In this document: one piece after another, positions 1 through 10,222 of the stretch | How positions within the stretch are numbered: position 1 is the first letter of the stretch | How the letters are laid out: the number at the start of each line of letters is the position of its first letter | DNA from: Ichthyophthirius multifiliis | Taxonomy: Eukaryota; Ciliophora; Oligohymenophorea; Hymenostomatida | NCBI RefSeq assembly: GCF_000220395.1 | Contig: NW_004086366.1 | Coordinates: 1-20,732, forward strand | Reading direction: 5' to 3' | DNA length: 20,732 nt | The notes under the pieces: model-generated | Database searches by the model: none | What the model saw: the letters and a program-made list of their open reading frames with translations, nothing else | What the model was told of the DNA's origin: nothing | Program-made: the position numbers and the translations under genes

Positions 1-1
<1 letters not shown>

Positions 2-51
<50 letters not shown>
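2..51. repeat. (TA)n microsatellite at window edge
   Basis: About 25 perfect TA units open the window. They are followed by a T-rich stretch ending in CAG at 79-81, which looks like an intron 3' end just before the first MORN exon. The repeat therefore probably lies inside an intron of the MORN gene whose 5' part is outside the window. Confidence 0.85.
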
Positions 52-55
<4 letters not shown>

Positions 56-81
56 CTTTTTATATATTTATATATATACAG

Positions 82-769
82 ATATGGCTTAAGGAAAAGG
101 AAGATTAATACATAGTGATGGTGATGTATTTATAGGAAGATGGAGAGAAGATAAAGCTAATGGAAAAGGAAAATATTTACACACAGATGGTGCAGTATAT
201 TAAGGAGACTGGTAAGATGATAAATAACATGGGAAAGGAGTAGAAGAATGGCCTGATGGTGCTAGATATGAAGGAGATTATTTTGAAGGAAAAAACATGG
301 ATGTGGAAGATTCAATTGGTCTGATGGTTCTACTTATTATGGAGAGTTTATTAAAAATAATATTCATGGAAAGGGAACTTATGATTGGGCAGATGGCAGA
401 AAATATGAAGGATAATGGAAAAACAATAAAATGGAAGGTTAAGGAATTTTTTCTTGGAGTGACGGTAGAAAATATGAAGGCGAATATAAAGATGATAAAA
501 AACATGGATATGGAGTATTCTAATGGCCAGATGGTATATTATATTTTAATATTTTTATTTAAAATTATATATAAAAAAAGGAAGAATTTATAAAGGTTAA
601 TGGGCTAATGGAAGATAACATGGAAGGGGTATATATATTGGATCTTAAGGAACTGAAAAAGAAGGAGAATGGGTAGATGGAAAAAGAACAAAATGGTACT
701 TGATATATATTAGAATTAATAAAATTATATAAATAATTAATATAAATTAAATATATATATATATATATA

Positions 770-810
<41 letters not shown>

Positions 811-870
811 TATTTATTTATTATTAGGTATAAAAAAAATGGTGAAGAAGAAGTTGATGAAGCATAATGA
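82..870 (+). CDS. MORN-repeat protein, 3' part (5' end outside window)
   Basis: The gene encodes at least seven MORN repeats (pattern Y-x-G-x-W/Y...G-x-G...DG). Such repeats form a beta-rich rod that in ciliates and apicomplexans often binds lipid or sits in cortical or flagellar structures. Exons are 82-533, 581-695 and 828-870. The introns, 534-580 (47 nt) and 696-827 (132 nt, TA-rich), have GT-AG ends, and both join in phase 1 or 2 without breaking a repeat. TGA stops the frame at 868-870. The ATG at 84 would give about 202 residues. But CAG at 79-81 looks like a splice acceptor and the first repeat starts at once, so an upstream exon is likely. The frame changes once, at the A6 run 290-295: one more A restores a perfect repeat (KKHGCGRF). 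In-frame TAA codons stand for Gln. Confidence 0.85.
751..807. repeat. (AT)n tracts inside MORN intron 2
   Basis: Two alternating AT tracts, 751-770 and about 774-807, are separated by a short AATT interruption. Both lie inside the 132-nt second intron, which explains why it is longer than its neighbours. Confidence 0.8.
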
Positions 871-1348
871 AATTTAAAATTATACATTATACTATATTTT
901 ATATATAATTTTTTTTTATTATTATTAATAAATATTTTTATAAATACTAAAATTACTTTTTCAAAATAATCTTTTTATATAATAAATTTTTTTTTATTTT
1001 TATGTTTAAATTTTAAAAATATTATAAATATTCTTATTTTTTTATTTTATTTTAAAATTAAAAGATTTTGAATAAAATAATAATTAAATTTTAAATTATC
1101 AAATTTATATAAAAAATATTTATAAATATTCTAATTATATATGCTATATATATACATATATATAATTAAGCTTATACTTTTTTTATATTTTTTTATATTT
1201 ATTTATTTTTGATTCATTATTTTTTTTATATAAATTATCTCTTTATTATTTTAATATTAATTTTAATAAAAACACAATTTTATTAAATAAAAATAATTTA
1301 AATATTCTTTTATAATATAATTATATAGATAAAAAAAATATATAAAAA
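871..1348. other. Intergenic AT spacer
   Basis: Between the MORN stop and the RING-gene start I see only A/T-rich sequence with poly-A and poly-T runs. No frame gives a plausible protein and no RNA gene is apparent. It presumably holds the MORN 3' end and the promoter of the next gene, but I recognise no motif. Confidence 0.6.
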
Positions 1349-2574
1349 ATGAATTGTTTTTATTGCAAAAATTTATATAATGAAATAGAAAGATTACCTA
1401 GGCTTTTAATAAATTGTGGTCATTCACTATGTGAAAAATGTCTAGAAGAAATTTATAAAGATTAATGTTTAATATGTCCTGAGTGCGGAATAAAAAACAA
1501 AGCAGAATTAATTAATTGCTTTCCAAGAAATTTAGCACTTATTAATTATAACAAGTTATCAGCTAATGTCAATGCTGCTTGTATTAATTAAATAATAAAT
1601 AATTTTAATTATATAGACAAATAAAAAAATATAAATAATGAGAAATTATGTATAATAAACAATGTTGAAATATGTATAAAGCATTGTAAAAAGTTTGAAG
1701 GTTTAAATAAAAAATTAATAAATATTTGTAATTAAAAATATAAATTTTAAAATAAAATATAGCATTTTGTGAGGTAGATAAATAATTATTATGTATTTCT
1801 TGTATTTTAGAAGATGGACATAGATAACATTAAATAGATTCAATAAGCAATTCAGTTTAAAAATAAAAATAAGAAATTCAAAAAATATATATAAATAGTA
1901 AATAAAAAGAAAAAAAATATTTGATTTGATTTAATAAAATAAAAAAAATTTGATTGATTTATAAGAAAAAGTAATAAATTATTAATAAAATTTAAAAATA
2001 AATTTTATGTTAATTATATAAATAAAAATATTTATAATATATATTTATATCTATATATTTATATGTATATATATATATTGTATATATTAGGCATAATAAT
2101 AAGAAATATAAGCTTTAACTTTTTTTAATGATATCAGATTAAAATTAGAATAAGAATAAAAATAATTAAATTATAAAATTCAATAGGAACTTTTAATTTA
2201 ATAAGATAGAATTTATAATTTTGATTACTAATTAAAAAAATTTATTGAATCTTTAAATTATTTTGAAAATAATTATACATAATTAAATAACCTTAATGAT
2301 ATATAGTATTTATCTTAAAATTTATAAGAAATCCTTTAATTAATGTAACCATTATAATCTATTGAGAACTTTTAATTTTAATAGTTTAATTTAATATTTA
2401 GTAAGGAAACTAAAATAAATATTATATAAAAATTAATATAAAATATCAGTGTAGATTTAAAAAATTAAATTAATAAAAAAAATACTAATATTAACTAATA
2501 AAAACAAACAAATAATAAATAAAGTAATACAAAATAATATAAATAAAAAATATAATAAAAGCAATAGTTATAAA

Positions 2575-2613
<39 letters not shown>

Positions 2614-4942
2614 TATAATAATTATAATCATTTTAATAATAATAATTATAAACTTAATTATAGTAAAAAAAAAAAGTAAAAAAATAAGTTAAATAAACTT
2701 TTACTTTAAAGTGCATTTTTTTTTAAAAAAAAAAAATTCTTATTTCTTATTTTATTATTTAAAAAAAGTTTTAAAAATAAATGCTTAAATACTATAAATA
2801 ATAAAGAATCAAATTAAATTTAAATAAAAGAATAAACCGACTAATCAAATCTTATTGAAGATGTTTTTTACTAAAATATAAATTAAACTAACAAAATTGC
2901 TAAAAATAAATGCGGAACAAACCACATTTCTATGAATGAAAATAAGTAATAACCATACATATTTTTTTATTTAATAATAATTAAAATTAGTGATTCAAAC
3001 GATGCATCTTCTTTAAATTTAATAAAAAATCAAGCTATAATAAATTTAAGTATATTTATTATTTTTTAAAATAATTAATTTTAATAAAGGTTAATTAGGA
3101 ATAAAAACTGATATAATTAATTATCATGAATAAAGAAATTTAATTAAAGAAAAAATGCAATTAAACTTTTTTGTTAGTGAAAATCAAGAATAAAATATAA
3201 AAAAATTCTAAAATAATGATAATTTATAAAAATCTTAAAGAAAATTATAAATAATATAAAATAAAGAAAATACTGATTCTTTTTAAAATTTAAAAAAAAT
3301 TCTTCTTTTAATTCAATATCCCCAATCAAATAAAATGCAATGTAAAATATCTAAAATAATATTTAAAAATATATATATTCTAAAAAAAGTTATTATAGGC
3401 ATTAAGTTAGCTAATAGAATTATTATTATTCAAATGAAGAAAATAATTTAATATAAAAAAATAAAAAACAGAAAACATAGAAGAATAAAGTCCTTAATTT
3501 TTTGGAAATTAATAGTCCACCAAAAATAAAAACATTGAAAACAATAGCATATAGAAAACAAATAGAACTGATTATACAGAAACATATATAAATAAAGTAT
3601 ACATATATAAAATTGTAAATAATATATATAATTAAATAAGTGTGATTTTTCATTAATTACGTCTTCATAATAAAACAATTATATTTATATATTTGGAGGC
3701 TTTGCATATGAATATAAAAGTACTATAGAAAGATATAACATATAAAATAATAAATGGGAAACTTTAAAAAATATTAATTTGAAAAAAACTAAATTCGGAT
3801 TAGTTTAATTAACAAACGGAAATATTTTAATATTAGGAGGAAAGCATGTAAATTAGAAAGAAAAATAAAAATTAAATGTATTTTTATATAAATATTTATA
3901 GGAAAATAATAAATTATAAACATGTGAGGAATTTAATCCTAAAACAAATTAAATTTATTAAAGTTATTTATATTTATTGACTAAAAAAACAGGATTTGGA
4001 GTTATTAATATAGGAAATAGTATAATTTTTGTTTTTTCTTTAATATCTATAATAAATATATTAAAATTATAAAAAATAGACAATATATATGTTTTTGGAG
4101 GAAAAAATACTTACGAAATAGAAAATAATTTAGAAGTTTATGATTATGATAATTATGTTAATTAAAATTTATAAACTATGTTTGAAAAAAGATGCGATTT
4201 TGGGTATACATTAGGAAAAGATAATAAAATATATGCAGTAGGAGGTTTCGGAGGATAATATAATTAATGTTTAAATAGTGCTGAAAGGTATGATATAAAA
4301 AAAAATTCTTGGGAATTAATTCCTTTTATGAAATAAGCCAGAAGAGAATGTGTTATGGTAACTTTACAAAATGGAATTTATGTAATAGGAGGATTTGATG
4401 GTAGTATTTACTTAAACAATATTGAAAAATTTAATGATTAAAATAATTAATGGCAATAAATAAGTTGTATTAATTAAAGAAGATGCTCTTTTAGTGCTGT
4501 AGTAACTAATGATTAAAAAAGCATAATTATTTTTGGAGGTTTTAATAATAATCCATTAGATAGTGTAGAAATGTATTAATAAATATAAAAATAATATAAA
4601 AAATTTATAAATAAAATATTATAATATATATATATATATAAATATATATTGTAATAGATTTATATATATTTAATATTTAATATTTAATATTTAATATTTA
4701 ATATTTAATATTTAATATTTAATATTTAATATTTAATATTTAATATTTAATATTTAATATTTAATATTTAATATTTAATATTTAATATTTTATAAATTTA
4801 ATTTTTTTTATTTTTTAATTTATTTATATTTTATTATGTAAGATATAATGTATATGATAATAAATGTTAGTTTTTATAAAATATGCACAATTAAAGATAT
4901 ATGCATAATTCTATATAAATTTAAGGTTAAAATTTAGTATGA
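1349..4942 (+). CDS. RING / B-box / coiled-coil / Kelch protein (TRIM-like)
   Basis: The N-terminus has a RING finger (CFYC, then CGHSLCEKC, then CPEC, residues about 3-50). After intron 1701-1762 a B-box follows (CIKHCK...FCEVD...CISCILEDGH). A Gln-rich coiled coil comes next, then a hydrophilic linker and six Kelch blades with GG motifs (IFGGF, ILGGK, VFGGK, AVGGF, VIGGF, IFGGF), about 3692-4575. RING-B-box-coiled coil suggests a ubiquitin ligase, with the Kelch propeller as substrate or cytoskeleton reader. Supported introns: 1701-1762, 2009-2090, 2946-2990, 3050-3089, 3597-3640, 4020-4079; another probably runs from 2676 or 2688 to 2768 but its phase is unclear. The frame shifts at A-runs 1910-1917, 1966-1970, 3292-3299 and 3522-3526, each needing one more A. 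The first in-frame TGA after the Kelch domain is 4940-4942, beyond a minisatellite, so the true 3' end is doubtful. Two separate genes (RING/B-box and Kelch) cannot be excluded. Confidence 0.75.
2577..2612 (+). repeat. (TAA)12, in-frame polyglutamine
   Basis: Twelve perfect TAA triplets lie in the frame that continues from the exon starting at 2091. In the ciliate code they encode 12 Gln within the Gln-rich coiled-coil region of the RING/Kelch gene. Confidence 0.7.
4668..4790 (+). repeat. TTTAATA heptamer minisatellite (about 17.5 copies)
   Basis: A nearly perfect tandem array of the 7-bp unit TTTAATA begins about 90 bp after the last Kelch blade. The unit is not divisible by three, so three units make a 21-nt period, and reading through would give the repeating heptapeptide LIFNIQY. 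It contains no TGA and so leaves the Kelch frame open. It is more likely a 3' UTR or spacer repeat than coding. Confidence 0.9.
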
Positions 4943-5112
4943 TATATATATATAATAAAAATATATATGTATTTAATTTATTACGTATAAATATATTTAT
5001 ACAATTTTTTTTTAAAATTATTCTTTTTATTTTTGTATTTTTTTTTATTTTTATTTTTTTAAAACTCATTTTATCTTATTATTTATATATTATATAAAAT
5101 AAAAAAAAAATC

Positions 5113-5604
5113 ATGAGTTAATTTTGGCGAATTGTATGGAAAAAATATAAAGATAAAATAAATGAAAAAGAAATAGATACTATATTTGGAAAACATACTA
5201 ATATATTAAATTAAGATTTGAAGCAAATTAGAGATTAAGATTTATTATTTATTGAAAAATTTATTTATAATGAATAAAAATAAAAAACAATATTAAAAAA
5301 ATTAAATTAATTATTTAATTGTATAAATAATTTAAAAGAAATTTCTTTTAAAATAAAATTAAAATTACTATATCTATGCCATATTATGATTATTTCAACT
5401 GATAGATAATTCTCTTAATATTTTTTAAAAATAAATCCTATAATATTAAGATAATCGGATAATTAAACAAATAATTATTTTGCTTAAAATAATATAAAAT
5501 CTATATAAATATAAGAAAATATACTAGAAAATATTATACTAAAAGATTATTATGATTATTTAATGAGATTGTCAAATAATATTGATTTATACTTGCTATG
5601 TAAC

Positions 5605-5675
<71 letters not shown>

Positions 5676-6077
5676 TTAATATTAAACTTAATAATAATAA
5701 TAATAATCATAATAATAGTAATAATAATTATTAAAACAATAAGAATATATAAATAACAAATTTAATTCAGATTTAATAAAATTTAACAAATAAGATTAAG
5801 ATGATTATGATGAATATAAATAAAAAGAAAAAGAAATCGAAAATGAAAATGAAAATCTAAATTAAATCAAAAACCAAAATCAATAATAATTTGATACTGA
5901 TGAATAAAAATAAATAGAATTAAATGAATAAAAACAGAAATATATAAAATATCAAATAGAAAAAAAAAGAAAAGAAAAAGAAAAAGAAATATTAAAAAAT
6001 AAGAAATATATAAATAATAATTATAAGATTAATAATAAGAAGAATATTAAAATAAATGTGTAGTAATGTAGAAATAA

Positions 6078-6125
<48 letters not shown>

Positions 6126-7198
6126 GAATAAGAAATAGAATAAGAATAAGAATTAGAATTAGAATAAGAATAAGAATAAGAATAAGAATAAGAATAAGAA
6201 TAGAATTAGAATAAGAATAAGAATAAGAATAAGAATAAGAATAAGAATAAGAATAAGAATAAGAATAAGAATAAGAATAAGAATAAGAATAAGAATAAGA
6301 ATAAGAATAAGAATAAGAAGAATAAGAAGAATAATAAGAATAAGAAGAATAAGAAGAATAATAAGAATAAGATGAATAAGAAGAATAAGAATTATAAGAA
6401 TAATATGAAGAATAAGAGGAAGTAAAAGAAGAAAAATAAGAAGATTAAGAAACATTTGAAGATTAATAAGAAGAAGGCGATGATTAAGATAAAAACAAAA
6501 TAGAATAATAAGATAATAAATATTTTACTGCTTTTATAGAAAACTTTTAATTCGAAATAATAATAAATTTTAAAATAAATAATTTATTGAATTTTTTAAT
6601 AAAAAACTTAAAATAAACTGTAAGTATAGGTTACGAATAATAGAAATTTTCACTTATAAGATAAATAGCATAAACTATGTTTTCAGATAGTGTTATATAT
6701 TATAACTATTTAGAATCTTAAGTCAATTTTTCAATATAATACTATGATTTAATGAATGAAGATGATTAAATATTAATTTATCAAATATTAAGTGAGATTA
6801 GAAGAATATATAAAATATTGATTGAATATCAAAAATATTTTAAAAATACAGTAAAGTTAAATAAAGGGATTTTAGTCGATTAAATTATTTAAAAAATAGA
6901 TAGAAATTAAATGAAAATCGAGCTTAAAAAATATTAAAAAGAACTTAAAAAATAATATTATAGATAATTTAAAATGAATACCATATTTAAAAATAATGTC
7001 GTAAATTATCAAATATCTTGTCTTACAGAAAGTTAAATTAATAATTTATAATAATAGAAGTTTTAATCATTAAAAGTTATTAGGTTTGAGGATAATATTT
7101 AAGAGGACCATAAAGGAGAAAACAATGAGACTAAAATTACTTAATCTAATTGTAAAGATTATAATAATAATATAAATAAAACATATTATTTAAAATGA
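5113..7198 (+). CDS. ANTH-like (AP180/CALM-type) protein split by Gln/Glu repeats
   Basis: Start MSQFWRIV at 5113, stop TGA 7196-7198, about 695 residues, no intron needed. I see two halves of an ANTH-like helical solenoid. The N-half (about 5113-5604) has a FGKHTN segment where ANTH proteins have KAT, then a helix KLKLLYLCHIMI followed by FSQYF, and YYDYLMRL. The C-half (about 6560-6860) has NNLLNFLIKNLKQTV, DSVIYYNYLESQVNF and IYQILSEIRRIYKILIEYQK, matching the order of the later helices in plant AP180-type ANTH domains. ANTH domains bind phosphoinositides at coated pits. Between the halves lie about 300 residues of Gln, Glu, Asn and Lys repeats. No NPF or DPF motif is visible in the tail. 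The frame moves at the A6 run 5994-5999 and near 6200 in the repeat, each consistent with one missing A. The family call rests on helix order and motif resemblance only; a generic Gln-rich protein is the fallback. Confidence 0.6.
5608..5673 (+). repeat. (TAA)22, in-frame polyglutamine
   Basis: Twenty-two perfect TAA codons follow GAA at 5605 in the ANTH-like gene. Under code 6 this is Q22; under the standard code it is a wall of stops. Interrupted TAA repeats continue to about 5735. Confidence 0.9.
6081..6125 (+). repeat. (TAA)15, in-frame polyglutamine
   Basis: Fifteen TAA triplets sit directly before the Glu-Gln hexamer array, in the frame starting at 6000. They encode Q15 in the insert of the ANTH-like gene. 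Confidence 0.85.
6126..6316 (+). repeat. (GAATAA)n hexamer array encoding Glu-Gln
   Basis: Interrupted GAATAA/GAATTA units run from 6126. A perfect block of 18 units covers 6209-6316. Each unit encodes Glu-Gln with TAA read as Gln. A one-base phase slip between 6200 and 6209 changes the frame. The opposite strand reads as an artificial Ile-Leu repeat and is not a gene. Confidence 0.9.
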
Positions 7199-7880
7199 TA
7201 TGCTTATTAAAAAAAAATAAAAATATTATTTTCTTCTAAATTTTATGTTTTATTAATATGTGTTTTTTTTTTTATTTATTTAGAATAAAAATTATTAGAA
7301 TATTTTTTTTAACAAAAAAAATTCAAAAATTAAACAAAAATAAAAATGTATAAAAATATTAAAATAATAATTTAGTATAACTATTTAAAAATAAACTTTT
7401 TTTAAAAAAAGACATTAATTTTTATTTAAAAAAATTAAAAATTATTGTTAAAAGTATCTTAATTACGATTTTTTAAAATTAAAATTTTTTTTATTTTTAT
7501 AATTTTTAAATTAATTTTTACTTTTTATGTATTAATTTTTAAATTATTTTATTTTATTTTTTTAATCTTTTTTAACAATTTTATTTATATATATATAGAA
7601 TTATATATATACTAAATCATTTACTTTTCTTTATAGTAAAATTAAATTAGATTATAATAAATATGTCAAATAAACATATAATGATATTCTTATTCTTTTA
7701 TATATATAATTATATGTATTTCTTAAAAAAAACAAGAATTAAATAACATTATATTTTAAAATAACGTAACTATAAAAATTACAATTATGAATTAACGTAA
7801 TATTTTTTTGTAAATAAAATATAAAGAAAAAAAAATTATATAAAAAATAAAAAAAATAAAAAAAAAAAGTATAAAAAAAA
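7199..7880. other. Intergenic AT spacer
   Basis: A/T-rich spacer between the ANTH-like stop and the MGNC gene. An ATG at 7663 opens a TGA-free stretch, but its product is low-complexity and shows no domain. I see no supportable gene or RNA here. Confidence 0.55.
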
Positions 7881-8204
7881 ATGGGAAACTGTATTAAAAT
7901 ATAATAAAAACAAGTAAAGAAAGATTTAAAATATAACATTTTTAAATTTAATTAATAATTTTTGACCACAACAACAAAAAAAGCTAATTCATTTAAAAGC
8001 TTGTCTATATAATTAAATGAAGAAGAAGATTTATAAAAATAATCCTTAAAAATAATAGAAATGTTTCGACATCCGAGACTTTAAATAGATATTAACCCTT
8101 TATACTAAAAGCGTAGACTAGCGAAATCTTAAAAATAAATATAAATATAAAATACAGACTTTTAATAAAACTTAAAATTAAATTCAGCTCCATTAATAAA
8201 ATGA
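7881..8204 (+). CDS. Small MGNC-start protein (predicted acylated), function unknown
   Basis: This is a single-exon ORF of 107 residues in code 6, ending at TGA 8202-8204. It starts MGNCIK. Gly2 is the usual N-myristoylation residue, and Cys4 would be a palmitoylation site as in doubly acylated membrane-anchored proteins. The rest is hydrophilic and basic, with no transmembrane segment; recognisable stretches are TTTTKKANSFKSLS, an acidic EEED, and FRHPRLQIDINPLYQKRRL. The FRHPRL segment uses CGA, CCG and CGT codons that are rare in the surrounding spacer, which supports coding. A GT at 7913 has no acceptor that keeps the frame, so no intron is proposed. An A-run precedes the ATG. It converges with the cNBD gene, whose stop is 180 bp away. 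I do not recognise a family. Confidence 0.65.
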
Positions 8205-8323
8205 AAAAAAATAAATAAAAAAAAATATAAAAACTATAAAAATTTAATAAATAAATAATATAAAAAAAAAATTTAAATTATTTATTAAAGTAAATAAAAA
8301 TAGAAAAATATATATATAAATAA

Positions 8324-8329
<6 letters not shown>

Positions 8330-8358
<29 letters not shown>
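8330..8358. repeat. (TA)n microsatellite in a convergent spacer
   Basis: About 14 TA units lie in the 180-bp spacer between two converging genes (MGNC on + and cNBD on -). Confidence 0.8.
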
Positions 8359-8368
<10 letters not shown>

Positions 8369-8384
8369 TTATATATTTTTTTAT

Positions 8385-10222
8385 TCATTTTTAAATTAAA
8401 TTATTTCTCATAGCCTTTAAATCAAACAATTAACCTAATACTTTTTATTAAGCCTTTTAGAATTCAAATTGATGATTTTTCTCAGCTTCTAATCCTAAAT
8501 ATCTTTCTCCTCTTTATCCTTCCTCATTTTTAAAATTTCCTTTTGCATACAAAGGATTTTATGAATGATTTATATTAAAATCAGTACATTTTTCATATAT
8601 AAAATTCGAATAATTACAATCTTATAAATTTAATTTTTACTTATTATTTTTTTAATTTTATTTTTATAAATATAATTATTATTTTTAATTTTAAAAAAAG
8701 AAATCTTTTTAATCCACATGTTAATCTGCTTTGCCTTCTTTTTCTTCATTTGTATATTTTAATTTCGGTAACTAAGAATGGTGTTTATTATGAGAAGTCT
8801 TATAAAAAACAACAGACCGTGTTTTTGACATAGAAGTAGATACCTATCTATTATTATATAAGTTTTTTTTATTTAAACTTTCTATAAGTAATTAGTTTAT
8901 AGTATTTTCTTGATTTAAATTTTTCTCGAGCACATCTATATTTGCACTAGAAATATATTCAGAGACGTTGTCAAGATTTTTTTATGCGTTTTTTTAATTA
9001 TTTTAAATTTATGTAAATATATATTATTTAGATTTTTCATTTTTCAAAATAATGTTTATTACTGTACTTTTATTAAACATTACGAGTTTTCCTCCAAAAT
9101 TCGATTCGCAAATAACTGAATATAATCTAGTATTTTTCTTGTTTTTATTTTTTAAATTAATAACTCTTCTTATCCAAATATATCCATTTTTTGTAATAAT
9201 TCAAGCTTTAAATTTTTCATTGTTTAATAATTTTATATTTTTTCACTTTTTTAATCTTTTTCGCGAAATTTAATATCATAAAATTTACGAATTCTAACTT
9301 AATTATAATGTTTAGATAACTATATATATATGTAAATATATATGTATATATTTATAAAAATATATATAAATATTTATATATATTTTTATATATATATATA
9401 TAAATATATATATATCTTTATATATATATCTATATAATTTTTTTTAGCTTTTTTATATTACTCTAAATTCACCTTCTCTTATTATATACATATATTTAGC
9501 TGTTTCTCCTTCTAAAAAGGCAGGTTATTTATTTATACAATTTTAATAAAATGATACCTAATAAAGAATTCTTAAATCATCTTCATTCCAAGACCAAAAA
9601 ATAGGTAATTATCTTAAAAAATTTAATGTAAAAGATAATTTTAAAAGACATTATTATGATAAATAAGATTAAAATATCTACTTTTCTATACTTAGGCATA
9701 ATGTTTTTTCTTAAAAACAAACAAACGAAAGTAAACTTTTTTAATTATTAATTAAGGCTATATCATTAAAATATTCATTAATATTAAGAACCTTAAGTAA
9801 AACAAATTAATCGCTTTTACAAAGTCTATTTTTTTATTTAGGTTTAGTATATATACCTACTTATCCTCTTAAAATAATAAAAAATTAATTAACATAATCA
9901 TCTAATAATAAAAAATATAAATAAATATATTACTATATGTATATAATATATATTTATATATATATATATATATAAATATATATATCATTTAATACTTATA
10001 TTTGTTATTATTTAATCTTAATTAAATTCTATTAATTTTAAATTTGAATAAAATCTATCTTATTATATTGATGCTTCGTTTATTAACGATATATTTTAAC
10101 AAATATTCTTTATCTTTTGGACTTATTAATAAATAATATTGTTATTTATAAGATTAACTAATTCCTTTTTATTTTTATATTTTTAATTTGATTATTTTTA
10201 CTTCTATATGCTAAAACTACAT
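8385..10222 (-). CDS. Tandem cyclic nucleotide-binding-domain protein
   Basis: Four exons on the minus strand: 10222-10202, 10164-9996, 9901-9462, 9319-8385. The introns are 37, 94 and 142 nt with GT-AG ends, and all phases agree. The product is about 521 residues. cNBD 1 (about residues 40-150) shows FNQDQIIT, NQFFIILRGQVGIYTKP and YFNDIALINNQKS. cNBD 2 (about 155-330) shows LPIFWSW, FLEGETAKYMYIIREGEFR, IFGQEELL and TRLYSVICES. These are the beta-roll and phosphate-binding-cassette positions of cNMP domains. The usual FGE...R core is only partly kept: the first cassette has FND and no Arg, so cNMP binding may be weak or lost. No kinase or channel region is present. The C-terminal ~190 residues are hydrophilic and unrecognised (ending near KAMRNNLIQK). 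One frame change lies at the T6 run 9148-9153 (A6 on the coding strand); adding one A makes the coding length exactly 522 codons. Confidence 0.85.
9321..9440. repeat. TA-rich low-complexity tract within an intron
   Basis: Imperfect TATATA/TATTTATA repeats fill most of the third intron (9320-9461) of the cNBD gene. No other function is visible. Confidence 0.6.

Noticed and set aside
2-51. Chromosome end or internal-eliminated-sequence boundary at the TA repeat
   Set aside because: No C4A2-type telomere repeat is present, and a bare TA tract is too common here to call an excision boundary.
297-593. Standard-code plus-strand ORF of 98 residues
   Set aside because: It is out of frame with the MORN repeats and exists only because of the one-base slip at 290-295 and read-through of the intron at 534-580.
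1910-3526. Programmed +1 frameshifting as in Euplotes
   Set aside because: Euplotes shifts occur +1 at AAA-TAA/TAG stops. Here the needed change is the opposite sign, at plain A-runs, and UAA/UAG are sense codons.
3426-3678. Two overlapping minus-strand ORFs
   Set aside because: They are antisense to the linker and first Kelch exon; low complexity, no domain.
1349-4942. RING/Kelch gene as a pseudogene
   Set aside because: Splice sites, zinc ligands and all six Kelch GG motifs are intact, and every break has the same sign and the same homopolymer context, unlike random decay. Not fully excluded.
6159-6455. 98-residue minus-strand ORF of alternating Ile/Leu
   Set aside because: It is the reverse complement of the (GAATAA)n Glu-Gln repeat; it has no start context and no non-repeat sequence.
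7663-7880. Possible small gene starting at ATG 7663 (MSNKHIMIF...), and the antisense ORF at 7739-7939
   Set aside because: TGA-free frames are common by chance in this A/T DNA. The products are low-complexity, and the real gene begins at 7881 in another frame.
9052-9273. Plus-strand ORF rich in Phe and Leu
   Set aside because: It is antisense to the second cNBD of the minus-strand gene.
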